Origin: Euwallacea fornicatus
Taxonomy: Eukaryota > Arthropoda > Insecta > Coleoptera > Curculionidae
DNA: 64,000 bases
Direction of reading: 5' to 3'
Assembly: GCF_040115645.1 (NCBI RefSeq)
Contig: NC_089554.1
Span: forward strand, 3,286,001 to 3,350,000
Part shown: one piece after another, positions 25,167 through 37,158 of the stretch
Numbering within the stretch: position 1 is the first letter of the stretch
Layout of the letters: each line of letters opens with the position of its first letter
The notes under the pieces: model-generated
Database searches by the model: none
What the model was told of the DNA's origin: nothing
Seen by the model: only the letters and a program-made list of their open reading frames with translations
Program-made: the position numbers and the translations under genes

Positions 25167-25744
25167 CAGGGTGTTTCCTAACTACGTGTAAAAAATGTAA
25201 AGGCGTAATCCTCGACTGATTTTGAGTCAAAAATGTCTAATAAACATTTGTCCGCAAATGCCTTGTTTCCAAGATACAGGGTGTTGAAATGTGACAAGAA
25301 AAAGAGATTTTATTTCCAAAATGACTCAATTTGGGTGTTTGAATTTTAGAAAAACACTTACCATCAGCAAGGCCCTAAACAAAAACCATATTGGCCATTT
25401 CTTGATTAGTGTAATTAGGTTTTTGAAAAATTTTCAAAACTGAGGTATAATCTGATTTTTGGGACACAGAACTAAATTCTTTCACTTTAGAGAGTAAAAC
25501 ACCAAAATAACACTAACTATCTTGTTTATAGTAGTGGAAGTAGCAAAAAAACTAACAATAAACAAGTTAGTAAATACCACCAAACCTTTAGAAACCTTTA
25601 AAACCCTTTTCAACGTCTTTCAGTCAACACCCTGTATCTTGGAAACAAGGCATTTGCGGACATATGTTTATTAGACATTTTTGACTCAAAATCAGTCGAG
25701 GATTACGCCTTTAAATTTTTTACACGTAGTTAGGAAACACCCTG
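25167..25744. mobile_element. 578-bp miniature element with near-perfect 118-bp inverted repeats
   Basis: The ends CAGGGTGTTTCCTAACTACG and its reverse complement are flanked by TA on both sides (25165-25166 and 25745-25746). The inverted repeats run about 118 bp with only a handful of mismatches (for example TGTCTAATAAACAT versus TGTCTAATAAACAT, GATTACGCC and GGCGTAATC). Each arm ends internally with a second TACAGGGTGTTG. The inner motif starts at 25277, exactly 110 bp after the outer start at 25167, and the right arm mirrors this. The central 350 bp is AT-rich with no transposase. The high arm identity implies a young insertion. Confidence 0.95.
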
Positions 25745-28499
25745 TATAATAAGAAACAATTAATATTTCTCCTAAATAAATTTAAAAAAAAATCGCTGGA
25801 GCACGTATTCCACGGGGTTATATTAATGGTGGTAATTTTCTATACATTGATGGATGATGTTTATACTCAGTCTAAGGAAAAATGATAAAATAACGATCTT
25901 ACAACGAGTGTGCGGGTGTCTTCTTAATAACAACATGGAAATGAAAAAATGTTCTGTTCTCATGTCCTGAGTCCCGAGAAAGAATTTTCGGTGCCCCCGT
26001 CGCCCGCGCTATTTGCATCAGTTTGACATCTTTCCGGAGACACAATTTTTCTTTAAATGTAGCAAATTTTTTACCCGTATTTTCAGGAAGCTTCGTTGAA
26101 AATGAGTCAAATTTAACACCCATAAATTTCTTCCTCACTTCTCTTTTCCCCAAACGCATTTCCAAGCCATTCGCCGCCCACTAAGGGCAGATGTGAAATG
26201 AAAAAGCTTTATTTTCAACTCTTGGACGCCATCAGGCCTAATAAAACGCGACGGGTGGCAATTAGCTTCTGAGCGAGCTTGAGGCCCACTTACGTTTCCG
26301 GGTAAATTGGACAATTGTATTTAGAGTGTATGTTTCGTAAAACAATACGTTTTTCATTTTGGAGAGAGAGATGATTGTTTAGATATGGCTCTAAAAATAA
26401 TGAGACGGTTTTATGGGTTTTCTAGCTGAAGGCCTCTAACGAAGGAAATTTAAAGGAGCCTGTTCAGACGTTATACGGCAATTGTTATTGTTATTAGAAT
26501 AATTGCGATTGCGGCATGTTGCGGCCAAAGGTACGATCATTCAGCAATTTCACAAATATTTTAAAATATGCGTCCAGAAATTCGTGTTGCACGAGAAAGT
26601 TGAATACTGAGGGACAAAGGAAATTACCCTACACCACGTACCAGGAAACGGGAAGGTTTTCAGGGTGCGGGCTTCATTTTGCACAAAGACCGCATCATGA
26701 AAGAGCCTTCTTACGTGGTGGGCATCGTGTTCCATTCAAAGCGGGCTTTTGGTGTGTGTTACAGCAGTCCTGCATGTTATCAAGTGGTGAGCGACATATG
26801 GTAGTTTTTTTTTTTTTGGTATCTAGTGAAAATTTCAAAACTATTCATTGGGAGTTCGTCCCACCGGTGCGGCACAAACGGAACGAAAATGAAGCTTCAG
26901 AAGCATGAAGGTAAATTTTGTGGTAAAGTTAGCACTCGGTGTGCTCATACTGTGCGATACACCCTTATACCACACCTATATACAGAGTGATCCATGGAAC
27001 ATGATTCACTGCCTTATCTCAGAAACCGTCAAATGACAGGAATACGTTTATTAAAATGAAACGCCTCATAATACTTCATTATCAATATTAATTCTGGTCG
27101 TAACTATAAATATTTTATGTTATCACAAAATAAACATTTTTCAGCAGTTTTTGAGTTTATTGAATTTAAAGTGAAGATCGGAGAAGGAAAACAAGCTTTT
27201 TAAAATTGTTAATAAATTCACATATATAATATTAAGTCGTTCAAAACATGTATGGTTAAAAACAAAGGGTCGTTCTATTAGAGCTAATTTGAAATTTTTT
27301 AGAAATTTTAAACAGGGTATGAAAAAAATATTCAAACATTCATTCATCATTAAAAATATTCAAGTTTTGCATTTCAAGTGCCTCAAATTCGACTTTTTTA
27401 AATGGGACACCCTGCATTTTTTCAATGAAATTTTTTTAATCTCATTTCAAATGTTACATGTATATTTGTTATGTATCTAAACCGTGGAGATTATACATGC
27501 CTAACTAGTTAGGCGGTATTAAAGTCGATAATAAAAGTAAAGGTCAAACAAATAAATAAACCAACCAAAGTATCCACATACCACATACATAGTAAATAGA
27601 GGTAGTCAGGTGGAAAATTTCTAATAATAATCTTTAATTTTATTTTTATATGTTAGAATTCTATAATTGTCAGTTAATTTAATGATAAATGTGTAATTAA
27701 AAGTTTAAATAGGAAATGTGCAACATGTCCTAGTTAAGATGATTACGCTCTTATATTCTTTTTATTTTTAGAAGTAAAGAAGTAATTTTTGATACACTTA
27801 TAGCACTGTATAAATTGCATATTTTGAGGTTTAGCATAAGCAAAATGTCGGAGTGTCGCCGAGTGCATTTGATGACCACAGTGATTTTTCTAATACATAT
27901 TTAGCTCCACGTTGGAGACATCGAGAAAAATTATTTGGAAAAGTTGTTTAGAATACTATTTTAAGCAAGCCTTTATACAAGCAAGTTTAGAATACTAATT
28001 TTAAGCCTCTGTATAGATTTTAATCGAAAATTTTGCATTTTTGGCTTTTCAACGACCTTCTGTAAATTCCATACCTCAATTCCCATATTTTTCGTTATTT
28101 TTACTAGCATACCACCAATACGAAAATTATGGAAACAAAAACAATTGATTTGACAATGTAATAAACAGATATTCTATTATTTAAACACATCAATTGTTAG
28201 TATCGTTCCTAATTCAGCAAATAAAATCAGAAATATCCGTCAATCATCGTTTCAACAAAAAATTTTAATATTAAACTTATTTAGAGACAAAATTCTAAAA
28301 TGGTAGAGAAGTGGCTTTTATTAAAATTATTTCTTTACCCCTAAAAATTCAAAAAGTTATATAAAACTGTATTCGTCTCAAGTGGAGCACAGTGTAAAAA
28401 AAATAAGTTTCCGGAACTTCAAATGCAAAAGGTTTGGGTATTTGAACACACTGTATAAAGTTGTTGAAGAATCAAAAATATGCTTTAGTAAAAGAAGTC

Positions 28500-28690
28500 A
28501 TTTTTTTTTAACTGAACTGGTTACCAAACGATTCGATTAATATTATATGGGTTTATTGAGATTTTTTAAAAAGCTTACTTTTCCTTCGATTTTTATTTTA
28601 AATTAAATTCAATGAAAAACTGCTAAAAAAGTTTCAACTTTTGTAATAATAAAAAATACGGGTCCATATCACTTTTACCAACAAAAATTA
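28500..28690. repeat. dispersed repeat, copy 2
   Basis: Shares TTACTTTTCCTTCGAT, AAACTGCTAAAAAA and AAAAAATACGG in the same order and spacing as the segment at 14560-14660. It is preceded by a shared CCAAACGATT...TTAATATT block. The CAGGGT end is missing from this copy. Confidence 0.55.
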
Positions 28691-29189
28691 ATAGTTTCTT
28701 CTTTGAAAAAATAACCTCTTTGATATTGCCATTCTTTGCAGAACGTTACACATTTTTTCACTTATTTTCCATCTAAGTATCTGCACGCTTTTGAAATTGT
28801 AGAGTGCATAGGAGGACGGGGTGGAATAAAATTTAAAAAAATAGTTGAAAAATATAATAATGAATGTAATGAAACCTAACCTAACCAAAGCCAATCTTAT
28901 CGAAATAAAAACAAACATATAACATATTTGAAAATCACTTAAAATACATATGGTAGGATTAGATTAGGTTAGATCTTATTATATTTTTCAACTGTTTTTT
29001 TTAAATTTTACTCTAGCCAGTACCCCTATTCACTCACATTTACATTTCTCTCATTGTAGATACTAGTATGGAAAGTAAGTTAAAAAATCTAAATTTTTTT
29101 GTAAAGAATCACGTATTATGATATCACAGAAGTTTTTTTTTAAGAAGAATTTTTGGTGGGTTAAAGTGATAGGCCACCAAAATAGTTAT

Positions 29190-29285
29190 AATTAGAAGCA
29201 AAATTGGTATCCGGAACAAAATATAGGGTATTCCATTTATTAAAACGAATTTTCGTCACTGCCATGGTTTTTGGGGCCACCCTGT
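29190..29285. repeat. dispersed repeat, copy 3 (end portion)
   Basis: Carries TTGGTATCCGGAACAAAATA and then AGGGTATTCCA as in copy 1 at 14670-14700, followed by a CCATGGTTT block similar to CCACGGTTT there. It closes with CACCCTG near 29275. Confidence 0.55.
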
Positions 29286-30559
29286 GAGACTTCGACAATA
29301 TGAAAAAATCAAAATTAATGAAAAACTGAATAACTTTTATGCTAAACTTTTCGTTCTAAACTATGCGACTTTGGGATAAAACAGTGGACCGTCTTACGTG
29401 GACCATCCTGTGCGTCACCGTTTTCTTTGCCACATGCCCGGTATGGCAAGGCTTCAGTAACCGTCATTCCTCCATAATGAAACTGTCCCCTATTTTCGTC
29501 GTAAGAAATGGACCTTAAGTACCACCCGGTCTCGCTAAATCGGTATAACTGCAACATACCAACAGAAGATCTATCTCGCTATTTAACTGAAAGTTGCTCT
29601 CAATAATTTAACCGATAATTGCCTTTTAACCGTAGTATGCCTGTGTCTGTCAGACCTTAGTCTTAGTGCTTACTTAGAACTTGGAACTTTGTAATACTTG
29701 CAAACTTGTCTTGGTCGAAATATCGGGTCGACGTGCATTTCGTTAACGGAGCTCTTCATTTTTGTAAACCTGATCCAGGTGCATTATTTAACAGTGAAAT
29801 AAGTTACTTCGTGAGCTGTTCCTGAGTTTGCCGTTCCGAGATCCATTGCAAGTGCTACGTTTTTCGTAAGACGCTTTTAATGGCATTGCCGAGTCTCAGT
29901 TTCTGGAGCATTCCAACAAGAGGCACGTACACTTTTACACTTTGCGGTTGGAATTTTCTACATATATAATCGCATATCTAATCTCCATAATTTTAGGTAA
30001 ACCGAGCGCCTACGCCAGAAACTAGAAGTTTAATCTCACCTAACCCCCCAGCTTGTTTCAATTTCTCCAAAACAAAAACAAACTGGTGGCTTTAATTTAA
30101 AACAACGCCGGAGATATGCCGCCAGGAGTGTTTTATGAAACGAGGTCTGGAACTAAGGTTCGCTGCTTAATTACGTGTCTTGATTATGGTCTGGGGTCCC
30201 ACAATGTAACCCAAGACTCGTACGTTGTACTTGACTGTAACTGGAAAGCAGCTGACAATTATTTCTAAGAAGACGCTCTTTAGTCATATTTTAACAATGT
30301 GCAATTAGCCACTCGACGCTATAACTTGTAAAGAACAAAGTTGTCTTCATTAAGTGACCAGAGGGTTCGTGAAGTGGGCTTAAGAGCCGGCATTCAAGTG
30401 CTTCTTTGGATATAGGGAATCAAGTATTTCAGGCAACGTGGTGGCGGAGTTGTGGGCACTCGTTCCTGAATGTTGTGCGTATTTGGTCGACGTAATAGGT
30501 GTACAAATAAAAATTGAACATTTCTTTGGTGAAATTAAGCTTCATTAAATACATACTTA

Positions 30560-31040
30560 TCGAAAATTTTATATAATAATAATCAAAATAACATCCATTA
30601 CTATCTTTTGCCGTTAATCGGGTAGATGACGAAGGCCCCCCTCCCCTGCCCGATAAAAACTTGGCGACAAAATAGTTGTCGAACCGTTTTTGAATATTTC
30701 CAACTTGATAGAACCGTTGGTCAGCTATGCGAGACCGCCCTGATCTGAATAAATAGAAGTCGGAAGGAGCCAGGCCTGGAGAGTTTGGTACACCCTGGGG
30801 AATTTCCCAGTCTGAGACAAGTTGCTGGTTCGGCTTCGTTACATGCGGACGAGCCTCGTCGTGCGTCAGTATCACCATCCAATTTCCTTGCCTCGAAAAC
30901 GGGCTTTGTCCCTCCAGAGCTCTGCTTAGTTTGATGACTTGGGCCTGACAATGTCCATTTGTGACGGTTCGGCCGGGTTCCGGGAGCTCGTGGTAAAAGA
31001 CTCCCGTCCGATTCCGCCAAACCCATCGTAAAACCTCCTT
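30560..31040 (-). pseudogene. decayed mariner transposase, C-terminal part
   Basis: Inside a 231-codon minus-strand frame (30429-31124) the middle reads NRTGVFYHELPEPGRTV and QVIKLSRALEGQSPF. LTHDEARPHVTK is the second catalytic block with DNA changed to DEA, and SPGLAPSDFYLFRS carries the third Asp. The tail DSNGCYFD is a normal mariner C-terminus; translation beyond it is read-through. One or two residues are lost between the catalytic blocks and the N-terminal half is missing or unreadable. Despite the open frame, the damaged spacing and missing first Asp make it inactive. Confidence 0.8.
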
Positions 31041-31692
31041 TGGATTGTAACGATTTATCGTAAATTGCAGTGATCTCACTGTCACATCAGTTTGGTAGCG
31101 TGGATCTTGTTTGAACTCGAGCAAAAACTCGGGAGTAACTTACGAAGCAGCTTATCGTACCGTTAAACTAGTGCCACCTTAATCGAGTTTACAAAAGAGA
31201 AGAATTAGGTTGACGAAGTCAGCTAGCGTGTCAACAACTCAACTAAGAGTGTGAGAATGCAGTGGTAAAAGAGAGAGATTTCTACGTCACCAAGAACTTC
31301 AATGCTAAAAGCCTTGGCGAACATCCATAGGAGGATCACTAGTGAAAGGGCGACTATTGGCTAGCCCCTATCAATCGATCTTCAAGACGGATTTTTTACA
31401 ACGGTTCAGAAGAGGTAATGGTCCAATGAAACTATGGCTTTGTTGAAATAAACTAAGTGATATGAAAACCCGAATACTCAGTAAAAATCTTCCGATCTTG
31501 ATGGTATTTTGTATAAATATCAGAGGGGTCAAAGTGAGTAAGCGATTAAAGTAACACGTGTGTTGGATCATTTTGATCCATTAATTGGAGTTTTTATAAT
31601 TAATAATATATTTTTGCGTCACGATTCATTAATGTGCACAGGCATACTCCTCATGGGGTGGTTAGTGTACTCCTTCAGAGGTTGATTCTGTG
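31041..31692. other. non-coding gap before a Tc1 element
   Basis: No recognisable gene or repeat pair. The start of the open frame at 30429-31124 (minus) extends a little into it without mariner motifs. Confidence 0.35.
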
Positions 31693-33230
31693 CAGTTCAC
31701 AGCACCGAGCAAAAGAAGAGCAACTTTTGTCATTTGCTTGAAATTTATCCAGGACATTCGGTATGGAACAACCCAGTGCAGATAATTTCTACTAACAAAG
31801 GGTAGAGCGTAGACAACCAACGTTCAGTTTCTTATCGATTCGTTTTTATTATTGTTTAAAAGTATTTGTTTATAGTGCAAGCAAAAATATGGCAACTTTT
31901 AGCATTTCAATGTAAAACCAGCCTATTTATTTTAATTTCCAATTCTGTCTCTGTCGTCGAAACGTCTTTTAGCGAAAACTATGCCGAAAGGAAAAAACTT
32001 TCTCTAGACATCAAGCAATTAATAATAACAAAATATCGAAATGAAATTTACCAAGTGGCCACCGCAAAACAACTAAACTCAAATAAAAGCGTTGTTTCAG
32101 GAACTATAAAGAGATTTCAATTAAGAAGGACACTGGATGACCCAATTGAAACAGGAAGGCCGAAGGAAACCACCGTTGGTGAAAATAGTCGCAGACAAAT
32201 ATCTGAAGACCAACCGTTTCAAAGAGCCGTCGATATAAAACGCGAATTAAAGACGGTACAAAACATATCTCTGCACACCATTTGACGTCATTCTGAAAGA
32301 TTTTTAACTTAAAGCACGAAGGCTTTCCAAAAAACCGTTCATATCTAAGAAAAACCAGACGAGCCTGAAGTGATTTCGCCAATGAATACCTTCTGTGGAA
32401 CGACATGAACTGGAATACTGGGCTTTTCTCAAACGAAAATAAGCTTAATTTGCATTCATCCGATGGTATTCAAATGGGTGAGACGTGGTCGCAGATATCA
32501 GCCCAAATACTCTCTGAGCACGATCAAACATGGCGGTGGAAATGTTATTACATAGGGATGTCATTCCGAAGCAGGGGTCAGCCCTATTGTGTGAATAAAT
32601 GGCCTTACGGATCGATATAAATATTTAAGTATTCCAAGTGACCGTTTCCTACCTTATGCTGAAAATAATATGTCCCTTCTTTGGAAATTCCAACACGACA
32701 GCGACCCAAAGCACACCGTTAAAATCGTTAAAAAATTTTAATGGATCAGAAAGTGAATGTGCTCAAATGGCCCGCCCTGTGTCCAGATCTCAATCAAATT
32801 TATGCGAATGGACGGAAAGAAAAATTTGCCCTAACAGAACTGAAAAATTTCGCAAACCAGATGAATTATCTGACACCAACCAAAAGGCCTGGAATTCGAT
32901 TCCAAAATGGCATAATGAAAACTTAATTTCGCCTATGAGAAGGAGATGTCTTGAGGTCATCAGAAACGGTGGAGGTCCGAAAAAATATATTAATATTGTG
33001 CCTGATTGTTATGTGTGAATTTAAAAATTGCTTAATTTTTGCCCGCAGTAAAACTTTATGGTCCTTTTTTACAAAAAAAAAAAAATACAAATCGTTAGGA
33101 AACTAAATTTTATCTGTTGTCGCTTTACCTTTACCTAGCAGATATTACCTGCATTGGACTGTCCCATGTGTTATATCTTGGATGAATCGACCGTAGGTGT
33201 CAAAAATTGCTTTACTTTTGCTCGGAACTG
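31693..33230 (+). mobile_element. Tc1-type transposon with decayed inverted ends
   Basis: The left end CAGTTCACAG then GAGCAAAAGAAGAGCAACTTTTG matches the reverse-complemented right end CAGTTCC then GAGCAAAAGTAAAGCAATTTTTG. The right flank is TA (33231-33232) and the left flank TG. The length of about 1.54 kb is normal for Tc1. A stray mariner right end (TATGGAACAACCCAGTGC, near 31762-31779) sits just inside the left repeat, as if a mariner once inserted and was largely deleted. Confidence 0.8.
31965..33005 (+). pseudogene. decayed Tc1-type transposase
   Basis: The N-terminal domain reads LSLDIKQLIITKYRNEIYQV, ATAKQLNSNKSVVSGTIKRF (helix-turn-helix) and ETGRPKETT (hinge), then QISEDQPFQRAVDIKRELK. 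After a stop at 32283 the blocks are scattered over frames: GLFSNENKLNLHSSDGI is the first catalytic region with SDE changed to SNE, HGGGNV is retained, and WKFQHDSDPKHTVKIVKK holds the second Asp. CPDLNQIYANG replaces SPDLNPIENLW, so the last Glu is lost. Two of the three catalytic residues are therefore gone, on top of shifts and stops. Confidence 0.85.
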
Positions 33231-33264
33231 TATATATCACGTCGAAACGCTACGAGAGTTTCAG

Positions 33265-33700
33265 AAAGATAATGTTCCATGCGTGCTCAATTGGAAACAA
33301 TTCTGGATCTTTTGGAGCACAAGGCGACACTTCGATCTAAGGTTGTTGGAAGCACTCCAACGCTACTTTAGCCGCCTGTGGTTGGGAGCAATCCTGTTGA
33401 AAAACAGGAGTTCGGAGTGGTCTTAACTATGGAACCAAATGAGAATCCATTATTTCTTGGATGTACCGCTGTGCGGTTATAGTGCCTCTTATAAAGATTA
33501 AGGGTAACCTAAAGTTATAGGCAACGGCACCCCACATCATAATACCAACAATACAATGAACATGCCTCTCGACAAAAAATTATGGATCTTGTTGTACCCC
33601 GCTATCTCCTAGCCCTTGTTCGACCGTCATGCATGTTCAAACAGGATTTGGATTCGGCACTCAAAACTACTCCTCATTCGTACACAAAAATGCTCTTACA
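33265..33700 (-). pseudogene. decayed Tc1-type transposase, catalytic part
   Basis: The minus strand, from 33700 down, reads SAESKSCLNMHDGRTRARR (first catalytic block with SDES changed to SAES) and HVHCIVGIMMWGAVAYNF. Then come LIFIRGTITAQRYIQEIMDSH, TPVFQQDCSQPQAAKVALE (second Asp) and SPCAPKDPELFPIEHAWNII (final Glu). Stops and shifts occur between blocks. It lies back to back with the plus-strand Tc1 copy ending at 33230. The loss of the first Asp alone would abolish activity. Confidence 0.78.
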
Positions 33701-33879
33701 CAAACAGGCCGCCTTGAGAGCAACTGGTACCAAAATGTATTCGTTATCAGTGAATTTCAGAAAGGGCGCTACACATAGGCGTAGTACGGGGGGTGGATTA
33801 CTGTATGAATATTCGGTTTTGTGACTGAGGTGGACAGCTGACCTGGATCAACCAATGGTTCTCTATGTTTAGGATTTCA

Positions 33880-34145
33880 CTTTTCCTCTTCCGTACACGT
33901 TTTGTGCGGAAATTTTTTCTTCTACACCGAAGTTCATGCAGATGTCAGCTCTTCGATTTTTGCTGGCTTCGGTTAGATCGTGAGGAAACCAATTTTTTTC
34001 CTTTTGGAACTGAAATGCCTTGTTGAGTCACTCCTAACTGTTCTGCAAGCTTTTTTTCAGTTCGGCATGGATTTTCGTCCAGTTAAGTTTGAAGTTCCTT
34101 GTTTTAAAACTTTGTTCCACCCTCGGACGTGGATTGTCTTCAAAA
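33880..34145 (-). pseudogene. mariner transposase N-terminal fragment
   Basis: The minus strand reads LDENPCRTEKKLAEQLGVTQQ then GIS, a mariner helix-turn-helix with the QLGVTQ motif. After a shift come PHDLTEASKNRRADICMNFGV, the WVPHEL region and following helix. It ends before the first catalytic block. It adjoins the Tc1 fragment at 33265-33700 on the same strand, so the pair could be misread as one gene, but the two parts belong to different families. Confidence 0.75.
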
Positions 34146-34327
34146 CAAAAATTTTCCTCGCGAAACTTCTTAAACCACCCTATCTCCCCAATCCGGATTA
34201 ATCACTTCTGTAGTTTAAGCAGCATTTTTGTTTAGTTTGAAACTTGATAACATTGATATTCTTAAATTTCGCCTGCACATTCTGTGCACTGAATGACTGC
34301 CCGTGGGCAACTGACACTTTCATCATA

Positions 34328-35193
34328 CAGGGTGGCCCAAAAGTAACGGGGCAAAGAGCAACGACAGATTCCTGTCACCGAAATAAAGAGTGTGACAATA
34401 AGAAGATACGATTTGAGTTGGATGTCATTTTGACTGTAATCTTTTGATGAGTGAATTCGCGTGCCAGGTCAAAAGAGGATTGATGGGAGTTGGTAAACGT
34501 GGAGCGACATGTGGTGAAGCATCGTTAAACCTCACTATCAAAATAATGAAAGCTCGGTTGCTACAATTCATAAGGTACATCCAATTTTTGGTAGGAATGG
34601 TGTTCCTACTTCATCAGCGGTAAAAATAATCATCGGTAAGTTTGAAAGTATTGGTTCAGTCTTTGATGCGAGAGAGACAAAACGACCTCGTGGCGGTGGT
34701 TCAGAACAAAATATCACGGAAATTCGCCAGAATGTGGACGAAAATCCCACATTATCGATTCGTCGACGTGCACAAGAATTGAACGTTTCAACAGCCACTC
34801 TTCATCGTACTCTCTCGGAAAATTCACATCACTATCCTTGCAAAATTCAACTGACTCAACAACGTGCGCCCCTACAGACCAACTACACCGAGAAAAGCTC
34901 TCCTACTGGATCATTCAACAGCAAAAAACTGAATGCCCATTGTGTGCGCAAAATAATGCTTAGCGACGAAGCTCGTTTCCATCTCGATGGGTTTGATGGC
35001 TGGAATCTGTCGTTTCTCTTTGTCCCGCTGCTTTCGGGACGCCCTGTATAAAGAGCAATCACTAAACCACACATGCCCACAACTGCGGACCAATTGGACG
35101 CGCCCACGTGCGTTTTCTAATACGACTGGCGTCAGTGCGCAGCTCCTTTTTGTTCACCCACGGTTATCTTGCCGACATCAGTGGGGCCCCCTG
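34328..35193 (+). mobile_element. truncated transposon with CAGGGTGGCCC ends
   Basis: The left end CAGGGTGGCCC follows TA (34326-34327). The right end GGGGCCCCCTG is followed by TA (35194-35195), and reverse-complemented it is CAGGGGGCCCC, an imperfect match over about 11 bp. A further GACGCCCTGTATA lies inside at 35039-35049. The 866-bp length and a transposase fragment that stops after the first Asp indicate internal deletion. Confidence 0.65.
34440..35000 (+). pseudogene. N-terminal fragment of DD41D-like transposase
   Basis: It reads YYQNNESSVATIHKVHPIFG then RNGVPTSSAVKIIIGKFES (first helix-turn-helix), RETKRPRGGGS (hinge), NVDENPTLSIRRRAQELNVS then TATLHRTL (second helix-turn-helix), HYPCKIQLTQ, and MLSDEARFHLDGF with the first catalytic Asp. 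The frame shifts before 34734. After FDG the sequence diverges and the remaining catalytic domain is missing. The ENPTLSIRRxAxELNVS wording groups it with the D(41)D copies here, but the decisive spacing is deleted. Confidence 0.78.
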
Positions 35194-37158
35194 TATATCA
35201 CCTTCTCGTTTGCGAATTAAAATTTGAACGAGCGAAACGAGCTGTTTTAATGGAGAGGGTCGTAACGGTGCTTAAATGACGACTGATCCTTGAAGATCAA
35301 ACAAAAGTCAAATTATGAAAAGTCCTAAATTAAATGAGAATACTTAATCGCAGAGAAACAAGAGTCAGTTTGTCAGAAGCACAGATATAGAATTCGCTGA
35401 GCTGAAAACTGCCCCAGTCGAGTATTATCAAGCATTTTATTGCTTTTCCGCTCACTTAACGTCAAAGGCATGTAAAGGTAAATAGCTTGAAACACGGCTA
35501 CAGTTTTGGAAAAAAATCTCAGCTCTCTTCCCACACAATAAAGGCAAACATTTGAGACATTTCCGGCCAGTAAATATGCGGTTAAATTAAATTAGTCCTG
35601 AGAGAAATGCAAATAAATTTCACCTCATGTGTTTTTGAATGGAAATCGTTCTTGGGAGCTGCCTATGCACCAGTTATTATTCTTCTTAAGCACTTTGCGA
35701 CGAAAATAAACATACCTAGGTAACAACCCGTCATAGCGAAACTGGGGTCTATTAGTATTGCAAAGTGGGCTTTTCAGTTTGTTTGCCACCATAGAATGGC
35801 CATGGCTGTTCTATCACGGCAACCGCGTCTGGTTCGAGTCAAGTGTTTTGATTCTGCAAATGCACTTCCTTCGTTAAAACGAACCGCACTTTGGCGAATA
35901 TTAATGGAAGATTCTAATTCACTTTCCGGGCAGTTACAATATCACCCGGTCCTCCGTGGAGGGTGATTAAACGCCTTGGTAGCGTTCGCCGATGGCGACA
36001 AAACGAGGACGGAGCTTTTAAAGCTTGGCTGCTTTGTAAATTTCGTTGGCGCACCCTGTTCGTTTGATCTACGAGCCGAGGACACCAAATTCAGTTCTCG
36101 CCTTAAGAAGGATACTTAGCGGTCCACGAAACGAATTTGAAATAATCGAAGATCTGGTATTTTTTGCATAATTCGTCCGGAATTTGCACCATCAAGTTCG
36201 ATTCACAACAGCGTTCATTTCCTATAAACAGACGCCATGCCCCCTGCTGAAGTTTATTGACTTAGTCGCTTCCTGATAGCAGACAGCTTTTGGAACAAAG
36301 TTTTATTGTGGAGCTCTAATGGCACTAACAGGCCTTCGTTCGTTTATGAGTCGTCGAAAATTGCCTGTGTACACACATTTTCCAAAGATGATCTCTAAAT
36401 AGCACTAGCAACGAATGTACTCGAATAATTGTCATTTCTTCTTTTCAACACATAAAAAATATTTACAGGTTGTTAAGGTGCTTATTGGCGAGACTTTCAT
36501 TCAGCACTCGTTCAACACTAACAATCAGGTGTTTCATTGTGACGTAGTTACAATGAGGACCACAGTATCAGGTTCTCACGTGAATTTTGCCGCGATGAAA
36601 TTTCTCCCGATGTCCACAATTCGGAAATTCTGCAAAGTGTCTTATCAAGTGTACTTGAATATGGATCGATTCGTGATAAAAATGGTATCCACCCATTGAG
36701 CCGCAATCGAGCAGAAATGCCATCGAACACCACCTTTTACCCTCGAATCGCCAAATTAAAGAAGAAACTAAATAACAGAACGAATTGAACTAAGGATGAT
36801 TACAAAGATAAGGGACCCGGGCAACTCGCCACACAATCCATTCAATCAATTGCTATAGGAACGCGCACGCATGCCAAGAATAACTGAAAGACTACCACAA
36901 ATTCAGGCAAAATGGGAAGAGAATCGTCGCAACTGGACCATTCTGAGCCTCTTTTACCTTACGAGGCACCCCCCCCCCCCCCCAATCTCTTCCCTTCAAC
37001 CACTCTATTGGAGCATTTCCAAATGTAAACCTCTTTTCTTGCATTCTACGAATGATTATCCATGATTAGACGTGAGTTTTTTTTTGTCACAAGGGCCGAA
37101 AGACCAAATGGCCGATAAGCAGTTCCCCCTAGAAATAAGGATGGAGGTATAAGATATA
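35194..37158. other. non-coding stretch, nothing recognised
   Basis: Contains a C homopolymer of about 17 bases near 36968-36984 and an isolated GCACCCTGTT near 36052. The open frame at 36415-36699 has no family motif. No other structure noticed. Confidence 0.35.

Larger units (their letters stand above)
25747..30559. other. long non-coding stretch with two repeat copies
   Basis: No host gene recognised in about 4.8 kb. Open frames of 88-130 codons (25899-26165 minus, 26516-26908 plus) show no family motif or exon structure. Stray terminal motifs lie near 26989 (TACAGAGTG), 27405 (CACCCTGCA) and 29273 (CACCCTGTG). Copies 2 and 3 of the dispersed repeat first seen at 14376 are near 28500-28690 and 29190-29240. 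Confidence 0.4.

Noticed and set aside
26516..26908. 130-codon open frame on the plus strand
   Set aside because: No family motif, an irregular composition with a phenylalanine run from poly-T, and an overlapping open frame on the other strand. I see no exon borders in coding register.
29342..29557. 71-codon minus-strand open frame with a gene-like composition
   Set aside because: It looked more protein-like than its neighbours, but I could match it to no family and saw no exon borders.
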